A DNA stretch of 64,000 nucleotides from Helicoverpa zea (GCF_022581195.2 NC_061455.1:9313689-9377688), one strand, 5' to 3'. Shown: positions 22,085 through 34,007, numbered from the stretch's first letter. The notes: a model not told the origin generated them from the sequence alone. Translations and numbers: made by a program.

Positions 22085-23250
22085 GCCAGGGTCTGGGCTC
22101 AAAGTTTGCCCAGCAGTGGGAGTAGTTCCAGCTGGTTCCATAGTGCACTCTGAACATGAAATCCAAATATTTTTGAAATCGGTCCCAGAGGTCCCGAGAA
22201 AAACCGGTTCAAATGTTCTCCATAGATAGTCACTTAACAAAGCCTGAGCCATTTGCCCAGTAGTAAAAGTGGTCGAAATAGGTTCTTTACTGCACTGTTA
22301 ACACGAAATCTAAATATTTTGGAAATCGGTCCAAGAGGTCCCGAGAAAAACCGGTTCTAATGTTCAACTTGAACAGTCACTTTACAAAGCCCAAGCCGTT
22401 TGCCCAGTAGTGGAAATAGTTAAAATAGGTTCCTTACTTCACTCTTAACACGGAATCCAAATATTTTTGAAATCGGTCCCAGAGGTCCCGAGAAAAACCG
22501 GTTCAAATGTTCTCCATAGATAGTCACTTAACAAAGCCTGAGCCATTTGCCCAGTAGTGAAAGTGGTCGAAATAGGTTCTTTACTGCACTGTTAACACGA
22601 AATCCAAATATTTTTGAAATCGGTCCCTGAGGTCCTGAGAAAAACCGGTTCAAATGTTCTCCATAGATAGTCACTTAACAAAGCCTGAGCCATTTGCCCA
22701 GTAGTGAAAGTGGTCGAAATAGGTTCTTTACTGCACTGTTAATACGAAATCCAAATATTTTGGAAATCGGTCCCAGAGGTCCCGAGAAAAACCGGTTATA
22801 ACGTTAAACTTGAACAGTCACTTTATAAAGCCCAAGCCATTTGCCCAGTAGTGGGAATGGTTAGAATAGGTTCTTTACTTCACTCTTAAGACGGAATCCA
22901 AATATTTTTGAAATCGGTCCCAGAGGTCCCGAGAAGAACCGGTTCAAATGTTCTCCATAGATAGTCACTTAACAAAGCCTGAGCCATTTGCCCAGTAGTG
23001 AAAGTGGTCGAAATAGGTTCTTTACTGCACTGTTAACACGAAATCCAAATATTTTGGAAATCGGTCCCAGAGGTCCCGAAAAAAACCGGTTATAATGTTA
23101 AACTTGAACAGTCACTTTATAAAGCCCAAGCCATTTGCCCAGTAGTGGGAATGGTTAGAATAGGTTCTTTACTTCACTCTTAAGACGGACTCCAAATATT
23201 TTTGAAATCGGTCCCAGAGGTCAAGAGAAAAACCGGTTCTCATGTTAGCC
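22085..23250 (+). repeat. 147-bp tandem repeat array inside the hAT element
   Basis: About eight units share GCCATTTGCCCAGTAGTG, AATAGGTTCTTTACT and AAATCGGTCCCAGAGGTC. Anchors such as CATAGATAGTCACTT lie at 22221, 22515, 22662 and 22956, spaced by 147 or 294 bp. Two unit subtypes (CATAGATAGTCACTTAAC and CTTGAACAGTCACTTTA) are mixed. Confidence 0.85.
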
Positions 23251-24299
23251 AGCCATTGTTAGCTAGCCATTTTAAGCAGCCACAAACCTAACAACCTTCT
23301 TTTCTTGAAATAACATTCAGATAGTTAGTGGTTTCACTGTTAACAGGATAAAATAACAGAAATAGACGTTTAAAGGTAATTGTTGTTTCTCTTGCTTTTC
23401 AGTCTCTATCTACTACAATCAGTCCTAAGTTCGTGTAGCGTCATGCAATTAATATCCGTAATGGCAATGGAAAAATCTTATCAGGACGAATTAATTAAGC
23501 TCGAACACGAGGTAGTAAATAGTTACCGTTGAGGAATTCCCTCGTCTCACTGTCGTCTCCATCGGCAGGTCAGGTCTTAACCTCCACAGTTTTGTGGTGT
23601 CGGAGACATATACCCGAATGACAAGTTTTTATTCGATATGTGCTTACAATTTCCGAGAGTTCCCTATTGTTTTAAGGTTTCTATCACCAGACCCTGGACC
23701 GAATAACAAAGGAACTATTTGGAAAGTAAATCCTTTCAAACAATAAAATGATTGTTTATATCGGTTGGTAAACGACGGAGTTAATATGCACGTACTTACG
23801 TAAAAAGAATACAAACGAACTGAGTGAGAAACTCCTCCATTTTTTGAAGTCGGTAAAAAAAATTCTCGTTCAATACCTCGTATTTGTCGATTAATATTAT
23901 AATGCATTTCAATTAAGGTAATAAAAGTGGAATAGTTAAGAGTTCGTAAGGATGTTTTTCGTAATATTGAATAAGAGTCAAACCAGTTTTTCTCAGGACT
24001 CCCGGGATAGATTTCGAAATATTTCGGTCTGGGACCTATTATAAGCCTATGGAACATAATACACTATGCAGTTACTGTGGGCAACTCTTGAGCCCAACTT
24101 CCATACAAAGAATAGCATTGTCCTTTAAACAAAACTACAACAGTGCATGCGCAAACAAGGCATGACGTCGAGGCGGCACTGGAGGGGTGCCAGTCCGGCT
24201 GTCACCCCTCTCTTTCTCGTTTATTTATGTTTTTTCCCGGTTTACTTAAATTAATTCCTCAAAGTTATAAAAAAAAAACAGTTTTTTCAACATTTCTGG

Positions 24300-24700
24300 T
24301 TTATTCTGCGCCCTTTGAGTCAGTCAAAAAATTTTGCGCTCGCTCCACTCGCGCCTCTCACTTAACAGTGACTATTTTCTAATTTCTTTAGGTATCATTG
24401 CGTCCCAAAAATCAAAAAATTTGCGCTCGCGGCTTCTTCTCTTTGCAGTGTTTTTTTTTTCCACACTTGTTGAGGTACTTTTGTGCCCCAAAACTAAACA
24501 ATTTGCGCGGTTTTTTTTAACTTGTTTTGGTACTTTACTCTTCCAAAACTCAAAAATTTCGCGCTCGCTGCGCTCGCGGCTTTTTCACTTGTGACTGGTT
24601 TTTATAAAACATGTTTGGGTTCTATTATGATGTCCCAAAACTCAAAAATTACGGGCTCGCTTCGCTAGCGCTTCAAAAGTTTGCAGTGATCTGTCTCCGG
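24300..24700 (+). repeat. Degenerate short tandem motif array
   Basis: A motif of the type CCCAAAACTCAAAAATT followed by CGCTCGCTGCGCTCGC recurs about four times at irregular spacing (near 24320, 24405, 24545 and 24635). The GCGCTCGC palindrome is the constant part. No coding function is evident. Confidence 0.5.
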
Positions 24701-25695
24701 TTTCTTTATGTTAAACCAGGCAAAAAGCACCATGAATGACCATATTGCACCATATTTTGTCGTTTTTTTGGGGGGTGCTCAATAAGTAGTCCGCCCCGGG
24801 TGCCACCCGATGCTACGCCGCCACTGTAAGAGTCAACTTGAGACCTAAGCGCCGCGGTATGTTACCTACCTGCGCTCAGGTTTCAAGTTGCGGGTTATAG
24901 TAAAAGTTTCGTTTAGAACTCTCCGTTAATAAACATATATAGGTCACAATAATTAATTAATTTAATTTGAAGTTATAGTGGTTTTTAAATAGGTGAAAAA
25001 ATGGGGGGCGCTAAAAAAATATTTATTCTCAAAGTGGGCAGTAGACAAAATAAGTTTGGGAACCACTGAGCTAAAGGATTTCTAGTGTCGTGAATACAAT
25101 TATTGAAGAATTGGAGATATTTGACGATGACATAAAATACACTCATGAGTATGATTAATTGTTGAAATTTCATATAGAAAAGGCAGCCCCCGACGGTTAT
25201 TCCTCGGTTATGTATTATGGTAAGTCTGGGGTATGGTATACTGGTTAAGTCGGGGGTTTTGAGTTATTTTATTATTTTTCAATAAGATTTTTACCGTCGT
25301 GGGTTTTTTCAAAATTTTTAATTTTGCTTAATTTTATTTCAGACTTTTTAAAGAGCATATATACGAATTATAGTCTATACAGGGTTATAGGTAAAACACT
25401 AACAACCTCTCAGGACCATATTACTAATATCATAAACTAAAACTTTTGTTCTATGACTTTTAATAATTCTCAGATTTTAGTTCATCAAAATTTTCACACA
25501 AAAATTAAAATATTTCAAGTGTACGCTCTAAAAGTTACGAAGTCTATGCGAAGCACATTAAACAGTAGTACAAAAGACAGCGGAGGGGGGCGGGGAGCGG
25601 GGCTCGGGGGGTTTGACCTATTTACGAGCGGCCGTCAGTCGTTTTTATGCGCCCGCGTCGCATCGTACGTGTCCTGTAGTGATTATCTTTTCAGT

Positions 25696-26345
25696 ATGGC
25701 GTATCGATATTCAAATGTCGAGTACACGGAAATGGTGCGAATGCTGGCTAGGTGTGATGACAATGTTTCGGAAGCCTGTTGCCAATACGCCATACGATTC
25801 CCAAACATCCTTGCACCTATAGTCTGTTTTTTAATCTCGTAGACTAAATTGACACTTGCAAAATGTCGAACTTTCTAATAATTTTGCTAGCTCTGTGGTG
25901 CAATGTTGTACTTACGATACCGGTTCGTTGAATCGTAACTTTTTATCTATAATAGACGAATTTAATATTCATTCAAAGTTTTATATTTAAAATTCACGTA
26001 CGTACACATGGCTGTACGACGTGCTACAAACTGCCAGGGATATCTGACCACGCAAAGCCATGCGTAATCATCAAGGATAAGCCCATTATTTCAGGATGAC
26101 TTATTGTAAAAAGTTACGATTCAACGAACCGGTATCGTAAGTACAACACTGCACCACAGAGCTAGCAAAATTATTAGAAAGTTTGACATTTTGCAAGTTT
26201 CAATTTAGTCTACGAGATTAAAAAACAGACTATAGCTGAGTAACAATGCTAGCCGCCACACAGCGGTCACGAGATTAAAGGCAATTCCGGCATGCCATCA
26301 GGGATAGTGATCGTCCACCGAGGCACACAGTACGTGAAGAAGACG
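25696..26345 (+). pseudogene. Helix-turn-helix (DUF4817-like) transposase N-terminus, interrupted
   Basis: ATG at 25696 opens MAYRYSNVEYTEMVRML and runs to YAIRFPN, where a hairpin MITE (25817-26235) interrupts. Downstream pieces such as RDSDRPPRHTVREEDDI resemble the continuation (GRPRTVRTPE..E). (Y)(S/T)..EY.(D/E)M......N...A...Y..RFP is the HTH found at the start of certain insect mariner-like transposases. The catalytic domain is missing. Confidence 0.6.
25817..26235. mobile_element. Hairpin MITE with about 125-bp arms
   Basis: CTATAGTCTGTTTTTTAATC at the left is matched inverted at the right end 26235, and the arms are nearly identical for about 125 bp around a 170-bp centre. It disrupts the HTH reading frame. 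The target duplication could not be settled. Confidence 0.8.
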
Positions 26346-26743
26346 ATATTTTTTTATTTTTTTTATTTGACCTTTTCGTAAAAAGGCGGGAAATCGTAGT
26401 GTAGCCAAACGAATTTATTGTAATGTGTGATAATCTCAACTCGTCCGCACACTCTAAGGTCGACTAATTGCTCGACTGGTCTCGATCGGGCCTTTTGTTG
26501 GTGAAGAAATGGTAGGGGCGTGCAAATTTTATCACTATAACAAAATAGAGTTGAAATGTGTTAGATAGACCAATGAAATCTTGTAGGTTTGTTTTTGGCA
26601 AATGTATTATGTTTTATAAAAAGTCATAGAACAAAAGTTGTAGTTTATGACGTTAGTAATACAGTCCTGCAAGGTTGTTAGTGATTTACCAATAACTCTG
26701 TATAATATGTTATTGCTATATTATTTTGCACTAATATTGTAGC

Positions 26744-27240
26744 GCCCTCTAATGAGTAACACATTGCTGATGAAAACAGAATTGTAATCGGACGTTTTGA
26801 TTATATTGCAACATTGTTTAATAATAAATGTATTAAAATAAATTGTTTATAAATTGTCCTAATATTGTGGCGCACCCTAGCGAGTTACAGCCATGACACC
26901 TGTCTAAGAACATGAACTCATCGAACACAAATCCGTTATTGAAAACTGCATCAGAATCAGATCATTAGTTTAGAAGGTAGGTGGGAACATTACTTTTATG
27001 TTTTGCCCTAATATTGTGGCGCCCCCTAGTGAGTTACAGCCATGACACCTGTCTAAGAACATGAACTCATCGAACACAAACCCTTTATTGAAATCCGCAT
27101 CAAAATCAGATAATTAGTTTAGCAGATAGGTGGGAACATTACTTTGCGTAAACGCACACACAAACACTCAAACTCACAAACACACAAACGCACATCTCTC
27201 ACCCTAAACGCATATACCTGCTCCGTTCCGTCGTGTGTAA
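26744..27240 (+). repeat. 149-bp tandem repeat block, copy 1
   Basis: Units starting CCTAATATTGTGGCGC (26858 and 27007, 149 bp apart) contain GACACCTGTCTAAGAAC and AACTCATCGAACACAAA. They end in a CA-rich tail and CATATACCTGCTCCGTTCC. The same block recurs at 29620-30212. Confidence 0.8.
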
Positions 27241-27823
27241 AAATGAACTTTGTATCTAAATCTCTGTCCGTAAAACCGGGTAAAACGGAAAAAAGCGAAA
27301 TACTACTCACTGATTAATTACGAAATCTCAGAAACTATAAACTCCTACAAACTTGAAGGTAGGTAGGTTCTTTATTAGAGTAAAGACATGCGTTAAGTGA
27401 TTATAACACGGTACCGCGCACCGCCATAGAGGGCGGTGGCGCTCGAACAAAAGAGCACCGCTCGAACGCGCGGTCAGGCGGTGTACGTGTGTTAGGCATC
27501 AACGGATTTAATGAGATCCGCTTTACTATAATCTCGCTCTAATGTACCGCCCCACTCATTATTTCCGTCTCTTTCTATCAGTGCAGCGCGGCTAGGTTGC
27601 GCGGCGCGGGCGTCGCGCTCTTCAGTACGCTTTTGAATCTCAGGCTAACAACACGTATCCAGAATTTCAACGCTTTTTCCTGTGAAGTCTTAGAATTGCA
27701 TACAATTTTCCTGTATACCGCTCGGCGCCCTAAGCCCAGCGGCCAGCGACGACTGGTGCTCTCTTTGACACCCGAAACCAAAGTCGTTTGACTTCCGAAT
27801 CAAGACGACTCGTCTTCGTATCT
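27241..27823. other. No gene recognised
   Basis: The segment holds a GC-rich patch (about 27410-27620) with short open frames on both strands but no recognisable domain. It may be part of an unrecognised element. Confidence 0.35.
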
Positions 27824-28639
27824 ATGTTACAGCCATAGTGATTAAATAAATATTATACATAATCACTGGTCATTATATATAATACCTAAATTGACTTGAC
27901 AATGTGATAAATTAATTACAATGTATTCATAATAGCTGGTCAAATTTAGCCAAAGAAATAAATATGGTAGGTATAACCAACTTACTGTTAATTCCAAGGT
28001 ACTGACTAATTCTTAAACGGTTTAAGTTATTGTCGACTTCTCTATCTGAGAGAAAATATAGAAGCATCATTTAATTTTTACAGCCAAAGTAATAAATCTA
28101 AATATTATATATGTCGGCGCGTTTATAACATTAAAATTATGAGCGGGTAACCCCGAATAGAGTAGTAAGTGTCACGACGAGTAATGGCAGCGGTCATTCT
28201 GGTGACAGGTGCCAACTGAAGTGCGCACATACTAACCTATTGGCTCGAAATCTCATTCCATCTTACTGATTGTGTGCGATTGTGAATAAAGTGGTGAGGA
28301 AACCAAATAATGGAACATCGGACTACACAAGCGTGCCTTTATTTTTGAATTCCGGTCGTTGCAACGCAAACGATGGAAGATGACAGCCAGAACCGCCGCG
28401 AGGCTCCTTCTGACGTTCCCACATATATATTATCTAGCTATTATTTATAATATCTACTCAAATTGGATAAAGTGATAATATCTCCATAGACTTGGATAAT
28501 GTAATAAAACGAGTAGGTATAAGATTATTATTTCACGTTAACTAACAAAAGTGTCTGGTAGCTGACCTTAATATAATTCGAAAAAGGCTAGTTAGCTCAG
28601 AGCAGGGCACGCCATAATAGTAGCGAAAAGTCCCCTCTT

Positions 28640-29125
28640 CGAGGTGTGGCTCGGGCCACTATACGGATGGCCCGGAGGACACGATGAAACTCACAGTCCA
28701 GGTGTGCCCTGCCTGGAAAGGGCACCGCCGTGTCCTCGTCGATGCAATCGGCAGCGGCGACCTCTCGTGCCCAGCTCTGGTTCAAGCTATGGTCCGGGGT
28801 GAGAGGTAATGGGATGCCGTCGTCTCATACAGACGCTAGAGAAGTTCACATCTCTCATCCCAACTGCTGCCATGGACGTGGAAGGCACCACGGGCGCCGG
28901 GTGTCGAGTGACGTCCAACGGCTATCGTAGGCGTGGGTCCGTGGGCGGTGAGTTTCGGGTGGTTTATCGTTCTTCCGTCTCTTAGAAGACACGGGCCCGA
29001 CTCGGCAGCGCGTGTTGTTCTACGCGCTCCTCGAAAAGATTCAGCAAACCCCAGTGGGTTTAAGTCACTAACAGTCTGACACTCTTTCAAGCTGCTAAAC
29101 CACAGCGGGAGGAGTCATTTGATAC
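28640..29125 (+). pseudogene. SART/R1-like ORF2 C-terminus and 3' UTR remnant
   Basis: The plus strand encodes QVCPAWKGHRRVLVDAIG, GDLSCPALVQAMVRGE and WDAVVSY, closely parallel to VAWEEQRRVLTNEVGGDLSLPAVVRKM in the 55742 ORF. The 3' UTR includes a decayed form of the shared terminal module (GTCACTAACAGTCTGACAC ... GTCATTTGAT) near 29060-29125, losing its poly(A). Confidence 0.65.
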
Positions 29126-29131
29126 ATTTAC

Positions 29132-29616
29132 ACACATTGCTGATGAAACAATTGCAATGTGTTCATATATGCTCTCTAAAAAGTCTAAAATAAAATTAAG
29201 CAAAATTAAAAATTTTGAAAAAACCCCCGACGGTGAAAATCTTATCGAAAAATAATAAAATAATTCAAAACCCCCGACTTAACCCAATTATATAGGAATA
29301 TCCGTCGGGGCTGCCTTTAAACCAGCTAAAGGATTTCTAGTGTCGTAAATACAATTGTTGAAGAATTGTAGATGTTTAACGATGACATAAAATACACTCA
29401 ATATGAACATATTGAAATTTCATATAGAAAAGATAGCCCTCGACGGTTATTCCTATATAATTGGGTTAAGTCGGGGGTTTTGAGTTATTTTATTATTTTT
29501 CGATAAGATTTTTACCGTCGGGGGTTTTTTCAAAATGTTTAATTTTGCTTAATTTTATTTTAGACTTTTTAGAGAGCATATATGAACACATTGCAATTGT
29601 TTCATCAGCAATGTGT
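29132..29616. mobile_element. Intact hairpin MITE
   Basis: ACACATTGCTGATGAAAC at the left matches the inverse at the right end. The arms extend about 190 bp through AAAACCCCCGACGG and AACCCCCGACTTAACCC. Same family as the copy split by the hAT element. Confidence 0.85.
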
Positions 29617-29619
29617 ACG

Positions 29620-30212
29620 TTGCGTTGATGAAAACAGAATTGTAATCAGACGTTTTGATTATATTGCAACATTGTTTGGCACTAATATTGTGGCGCCCCC
29701 TAGTGAGTTATAGCCATGACACCTAACTAAGAATATGAACTCATCGAACACAAAACCGTTATTGAAAACCGCATCAAAATCGGATCATTAGTGTAGAAGG
29801 TAGGTGGGAACATTACTTTGCTGTTTTGCCCTAATATTGTGGCGCCCCCTAGTGAGCTACAGCCATGACACCTGTCTAAGAACATGAACTCATCGAACAC
29901 AAATCCGTTATTGAAAACTGTCCCAAAATCAGATCATTAGTTTAGAAGGTAGGTGGAAACATTACTTTGCTGTTTTGCCCTAATATTGTGGCGCCGCCTA
30001 GTGAGTTATAGTCATGACACCTGTGTAGGAACATGAACTCGTCGAACACAAATACGTTATTGAAAACCGCATCAAAATCAGATCATTAGTTTAGAAGATA
30101 GGAGGGAACATTACTTTGCACAAACGCACACACAAACACACAAACTCACAAACACACAAACGCACATCTCTCACCCTAAACGCATATACCTGCTCCGTTC
30201 CGTCGTGGGTAA
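29620..30212 (+). repeat. 149-bp tandem repeat block, copy 2
   Basis: Three units (starts near 29680, 29830 and 29979) match the block at 26744-27240, including the CA-rich tail and CTGCTCCGTTCCGTCGTG end. The two blocks are direct repeats about 2.9 kb apart. Confidence 0.8.
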
Positions 30213-30429
30213 AAAAAGTCGACAATAACTTAAACCGTTTAAGAATTAGTCAGTACCAAGTTGGTTATATCTACCATATTTATTACTTTGGCTAACTTTG
30301 ACCAGCTATTATGAATAATATCCAGATAAAGAAATTAATTTATCACATTGTCAAGTTAATTTAGGTATTATATATAATGACAAGTGATTATGTATAATAT
30401 TTATTTCATCACTATGGCTGTAACATAAT

Positions 30430-30830
30430 GACAAAAATACATGGTCGCCTAGCCCTTACACTCAGGGTAGTAGGGATCATTTGCTGGTGACAGCTTTAAA
30501 CCACAAACAGAAATGTTTAATCGGGTACCTAATAGAAACCCAGAACAAACAAAATGATCACGTGGAAAAAATCCTGTCGAATCTCGTACCGCGAGAGGGC
30601 GCCACACAGCCACTGGAGCCTGACCCAAATGCCTCTTTTGACTCCTTACCGGATAGCACTCAGTCGGAGAACGAGGATGAACCATCTCAAAACAATACCA
30701 CCGATGGACGAGAGAATACGAACTACGACGGAAGATAACAGAGGCTCAAAGAGAATTGGCCAGTTTACAGTCAAGGAACGTGGACGCTTTTGATTTCACT
30801 CCAACTACAATTGTAACCGAGCCTTAATGA
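30430..30830 (+). other. Unrecognised segment with an 85-codon open frame
   Basis: The frame at 30481-30738 encodes a Gln/Asn/Asp-rich hydrophilic stretch (ALNHKQKCLIGYLIETQNK ...). A second frame further on reads AQRELASLQSRNVDAFDF. Together they look like the start of a transposon structural protein with a frameshift, but I cannot name the family. Confidence 0.3.
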
Positions 30831-31440
30831 CACCCTACTGACGGAGGCTGGGGGTTTTGGGGCCTCTGTCGCCCCAGCGAACTTCTCTGGAGCTGGTGAC
30901 ACGCTCTTTGGTGTTGTGATCTTTTTAGGTTTCACTGGGGTGGCAGGTGCCGAGCTGGGGAAGGGGGTTTGGCTGGCCTCCAACACCTCGACGCTCTTCC
31001 TGACGTTTGTGTTTATCGGCTGAGCCGGGCTCACATTTGAAGAAGCGCCAGGAGACACATCTTGGGTTGGCGGGGCATTTTACCTGATTACATGGGTCCG
31101 GATACTGAACATATTTGAGCTTTATTGTTAACAACAAAGGACAGAAGACAAATTTGCTGTTATGGATGGCGGCGTCCGAACAGCTAGCTGTGTGGGCACC
31201 TTAGCAGGGCTACTCTTCATGCTAGGAAGAAGGGTCCAAAGGTCCCTGGTTAGCCTCTGGATACCTCACAGAGCTAATTGCCGTCGAGTGCTCGTCCTTG
31301 TGCTATGCACCGCCTGTGTATAGGGTTGGAAGGTGCAGTCAAGAATTTGTATAAGTCCAATCAGAATTGATCAAAAGATCTAATAATGTCTTGATGTTGA
31401 TTTGTTTTTAAACTGTTTAAAAGATTCAAGAAAAATAATA
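30831..31440 (-). pseudogene. TRAS-like element fragment: ORF1 N-terminus and proximal 5' UTR
   Basis: The minus strand from ATG 31110-31112 reads MFSIRTHVIR, then a stop codon, then SSNVSPAQP, PVKPKKIT and APEKFAG. This is a decayed copy of the N-terminus of ORF1 of element A (46297-47721). The upstream 31140-31400 matches the element A 5' UTR (47735-47995). The homology ends abruptly at about 30831. The more distal 5' UTR resumes at 35157, so later insertions split this copy. Confidence 0.8.
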
Positions 31441-31803
31441 AAATAAAATAAACTCTCAGATAGATTCTATAAACCTGAGATCACTGTCCGCAAACAATAC
31501 ATATAAATACCTGGGTATCCGGGTGAGTCTATCAGACATATTATATCTGGTTGTTCTCATTTGGCTAATGGTGAATATTTGCACAGACATAACCAAGTAG
31601 CCAAGATCATCCACCAGCAGCTTGCTCTGCAATACAACCTTGTAGACCTTGAGGTACCTTACTACAAGTATGCACCCGACCTAGTTCTCGAAAAGGACCA
31701 TATCACGTTGTACTGAGATCGATCTATCATCACTGACAGGACTATTGTAGCCAATAAGCCTGATATAGTGGTGATAGATCGATTAGTGCGCCGCGCGATG
31801 ATA

Positions 31804-33396
31804 ACACTGGTCAACAAATTATTATTATTTTTTTGGTGCAAAGGTGAAATATACAATTTCTTGTAGAATATTTCATACGTAATCGAAGTCCAGAACATGA
31901 AGTTGCACTAGCATGTAGGGATTTAGAGATATACCCCTCCTAAAGTACCAAAAACGCGTTTTTTTATGATATTTGATGTAATTTTTTGGGGACAGCAATA
32001 TTTTCTAGTAATTTCTAACTAAAGCATTATATAGTACTACTTTCCCCGCATTAACCCCATTTTAGTATATATTTTTGCAAGTTTTCTTTCTCAATATATA
32101 CCATTTTAAATATAAAGTGGAGTTTTTTCATACTAACAGGCCAAATAAAATATAGGGAAGATCGAACTATCGTACCTGTATACATATTTCATGAAAATTT
32201 AAACTCTTAGCGTTCGAAATAAAAATGAATTTCAATCGGGAAGAGTAGTACTATATAATGCTATAGATAGAAACTAAAAAACAATTTTGCTGTCCTTCAA
32301 AAAAATCGTCAAATAGGTATCGTTAAAAAAATTAAATTATAAATTTAAAAAAACCCCCGACCCAAAAAAAGTACGCAATTAAACCCTATAAAAAGCAAAA
32401 AATAACTTTAAACACTACGTAAGTACCAACTAAAGCATGTCAGACTAAACAAAATTTTGTCGTGTCGGGGGACCGCTCTAATTTATTAGCCTAACGTTAG
32501 AAGTAATAATTATAACTACTACATTATATTTACTACTTATAACTTTGTATATAATTGTGTTTAGATACGTGTTTTTTATACGAGTGTTGTAATTAGGTAG
32601 GTATCATTTGATTTATGTAAGTATTTTTAAAGGTAAAAAGCGGTCCCCCGACACGTCAAAATTTTGTTTAGTCTGACATGCTTTAGTTGGTACTTACGTA
32701 GTGTTTAAAGTTATTTTTTGCTTTTTATAGGGTTTAATTGCGTACTTTTTTTGGGTCGGGGGTTTTTTTAAATTTATAATTTAATTTTATTTCATGCTTT
32801 TTGAAGGAGCTCCTTAATTTTTCCTTCCTTCATTTAATTTCTTTTATTTTAAGATGGGGTCGCTATATGCGATCACGGCCAAAGGAAGCTGTTTAACAAT
32901 CCTCATGACAAACTGGCTCTGGGAGAATTGCACAGATTGAGAATCAATAAAGATTAACTTTTGGTCATTCTAGATTTTCAGCAAAAATATAAATCGGTTT
33001 ATCCGTTTCATTCCGGCATTCCAGGGTTTCATCCATCACATCCCATTTCCAGCATCAGGTTCTCGTCAATTAGAATCATGAAGAGAACTAGTCAAGACAA
33101 ATTCAACGAGCCCAAACTCGATGCGTTTACTAAAAGGCAGTTCAGGGTTACGTCTCCTACCTTCGTGCCCTAACAGCAGACCAGCTCAGCGGTTCCAGAA
33201 GACATTAGTGTTTCAAATTTCAGATCCCACATATGCTTGCAAGTAAACTGAGCGTGTAACATTCCTATCACACCTATCAAACGAGGTGATGACCTTGAAG
33301 ACCTGAACCGATTTCCACCAAACATAGCTAATGACATTCCTTTCAAATAAAAAAAACCGCATTACAATCTGATCATCCGTTTGGGAGCTACGATGC

Positions 33397-33448
<52 letters not shown>

Positions 33449-33633
33449 TCAAACTTATAACACCCCGTCGTTTTTGCGTCGGGGGTTAAAAACGCGTTTT
33501 TGGTACTTTAGGAGGGGTATATCTCTAAATCCCTACGTGCAAGTGCAACTTGTTCTGGACTTCGATTACGTATCAAATTATCTATAAGAAATGATATATT
33601 TCACCTTTGCACCAAAAATGCTGTTGACCAGTG
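31804..33633. mobile_element. 1.83-kb inverted-repeat transposon with nested hairpin
   Basis: The termini ACACTGGTCAACA and TGTTGACCAGTG are flanked by TA on both sides (31802-31803 and 33634-33635). Arms of about 150 bp share GGTGCAAAGGTGAAATAT and CTAAATCCCTA. Inside, a second inverted repeat (32329-32480 with 32640-32793) centres on AAAAAACCCCCGACCC and ACGTAAGTACCAAC. No transposase was seen. TA duplication suggests Tc1/mariner mobilisation. Confidence 0.8.
33403..33442 (+). repeat. (CA)n microsatellite
   Basis: An uninterrupted CA dinucleotide run of about 20 units near the right arm of the inverted-repeat element. Confidence 0.95.
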
Positions 33634-34007
33634 TAATCGATGTCGCCGTTCCGCATGACGAGAACCTCGTGAAAGCAGAAAAAGAGAAACAAATAAAGTA
33701 TCTTGACTTAGCGCACGAGGTTGTCGCCATGTGTCTGTTATTGTTATTGTGCCGATTGTCGTTACGGCCAATGGTTTAATAGCCAAGAGCCTCGACCAAC
33801 ACCTCAGGAGGCTCTCGTTGGACGGCTGGATCAAGAGACACGGCACTCCTTGATACGGCACGTATTGTGAAGAGGTTTCTGTCTCTGGGACCCTAACCAC
33901 CGGTACCTTGAACCCTGTGCCCGATATCGGTGGCAACCTATTTTTTATATTTTTAATATGTACAAGAATAAATAAAGTAATAAAATAAATAGCAAATTAT
34001 AAAATAA

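Larger units (their letters stand above)
20989..25068 (+). mobile_element. hAT-type DNA transposon, non-autonomous or decayed
   Basis: The 4080-bp insert begins CAGTGTTTCCCAAAG and ends CTTGGGAACCACTG-like (right end GTTTGGGAACCACTG). It is flanked by perfect 8-bp repeats AGCTAAAG (20981-20988 and 25069-25076). CAGTG termini with an 8-bp duplication define the hAT superfamily. The interior has no transposase signature; it is filled with a 147-bp tandem array and GC-rich short motifs, so it needs a transposase in trans or is dead. Confidence 0.88.
20847..25316. mobile_element. Hairpin MITE split by a hAT element
   Basis: The parts 20847-20988 and 25069-25316 are the halves of one element with inverted termini of more than 100 bp (GAAAAAACCCACGACGG ... 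AACCCCCGACTTAACC). Removing the hAT insert and one AGCTAAAG rejoins the sequence exactly as in the intact relative at 29132-29616. The left arm lacks the outermost part seen in that relative. Confidence 0.85.
25378..26702 (+). mobile_element. Tc1/mariner-like element, inactive
   Basis: Inverted termini TACAGGGTTATAGGTAA (25378) and TTACCAATAACTCTGTA (26702) of about 80 bp are flanked by TA on both sides. TA duplication indicates the Tc1/mariner superfamily. The interior keeps the start of a helix-turn-helix ORF, broken by another MITE. The left end abuts the hairpin MITE remnant. Confidence 0.75.
27824..30426. mobile_element. 2.6-kb inverted-repeat DNA element with nested insertions
   Basis: ATGTTACAGCCATAGTGAT at 27824 is matched inverted by ATCACTATGGCTGTAACAT ending at 30426. 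The arms continue for about 215 bp (to about 28046 and from about 30213), with roughly 90% identity by eye. No transposase is visible. The interior holds a SART-like 3' fragment, a hairpin MITE and the second 149-bp tandem block. The target duplication is ambiguous because the outermost bases are palindromic. Confidence 0.8.
31441..33960 (+). pseudogene. RLE-type non-LTR retrotransposon C-terminus split by an inverted-repeat element
   Basis: The left part (to 31803) encodes IRHIISGCSHLANGEYLH, RHNQVAKIIHQQLALQY and NKPDIVVIDRLVRRAM. The right part (from 33636) encodes IDVAVPHDENLVKAEKEK and, after a frameshift, VPIVVTANGLIAKSL. Excising 31804-33633 and one TA joins them in frame as RRAMI-IDVAVPHD. 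PD..(V/I)ID ... K..KY is the restriction-like endonuclease core, as in the fragment at 9458. Stops and a frameshift mark it as dead. Confidence 0.75.

Noticed and set aside
22085..23250. CRISPR-like regular repeats
   Set aside because: Units of 147 bp run directly into each other with no unique spacers, and the organism is a eukaryote.
28130..28440. Possible solo LTR
   Set aside because: A GAATAAAG signal and a promoter-like stretch are present, but I found no TG...CA ends, primer-binding site or target duplication.
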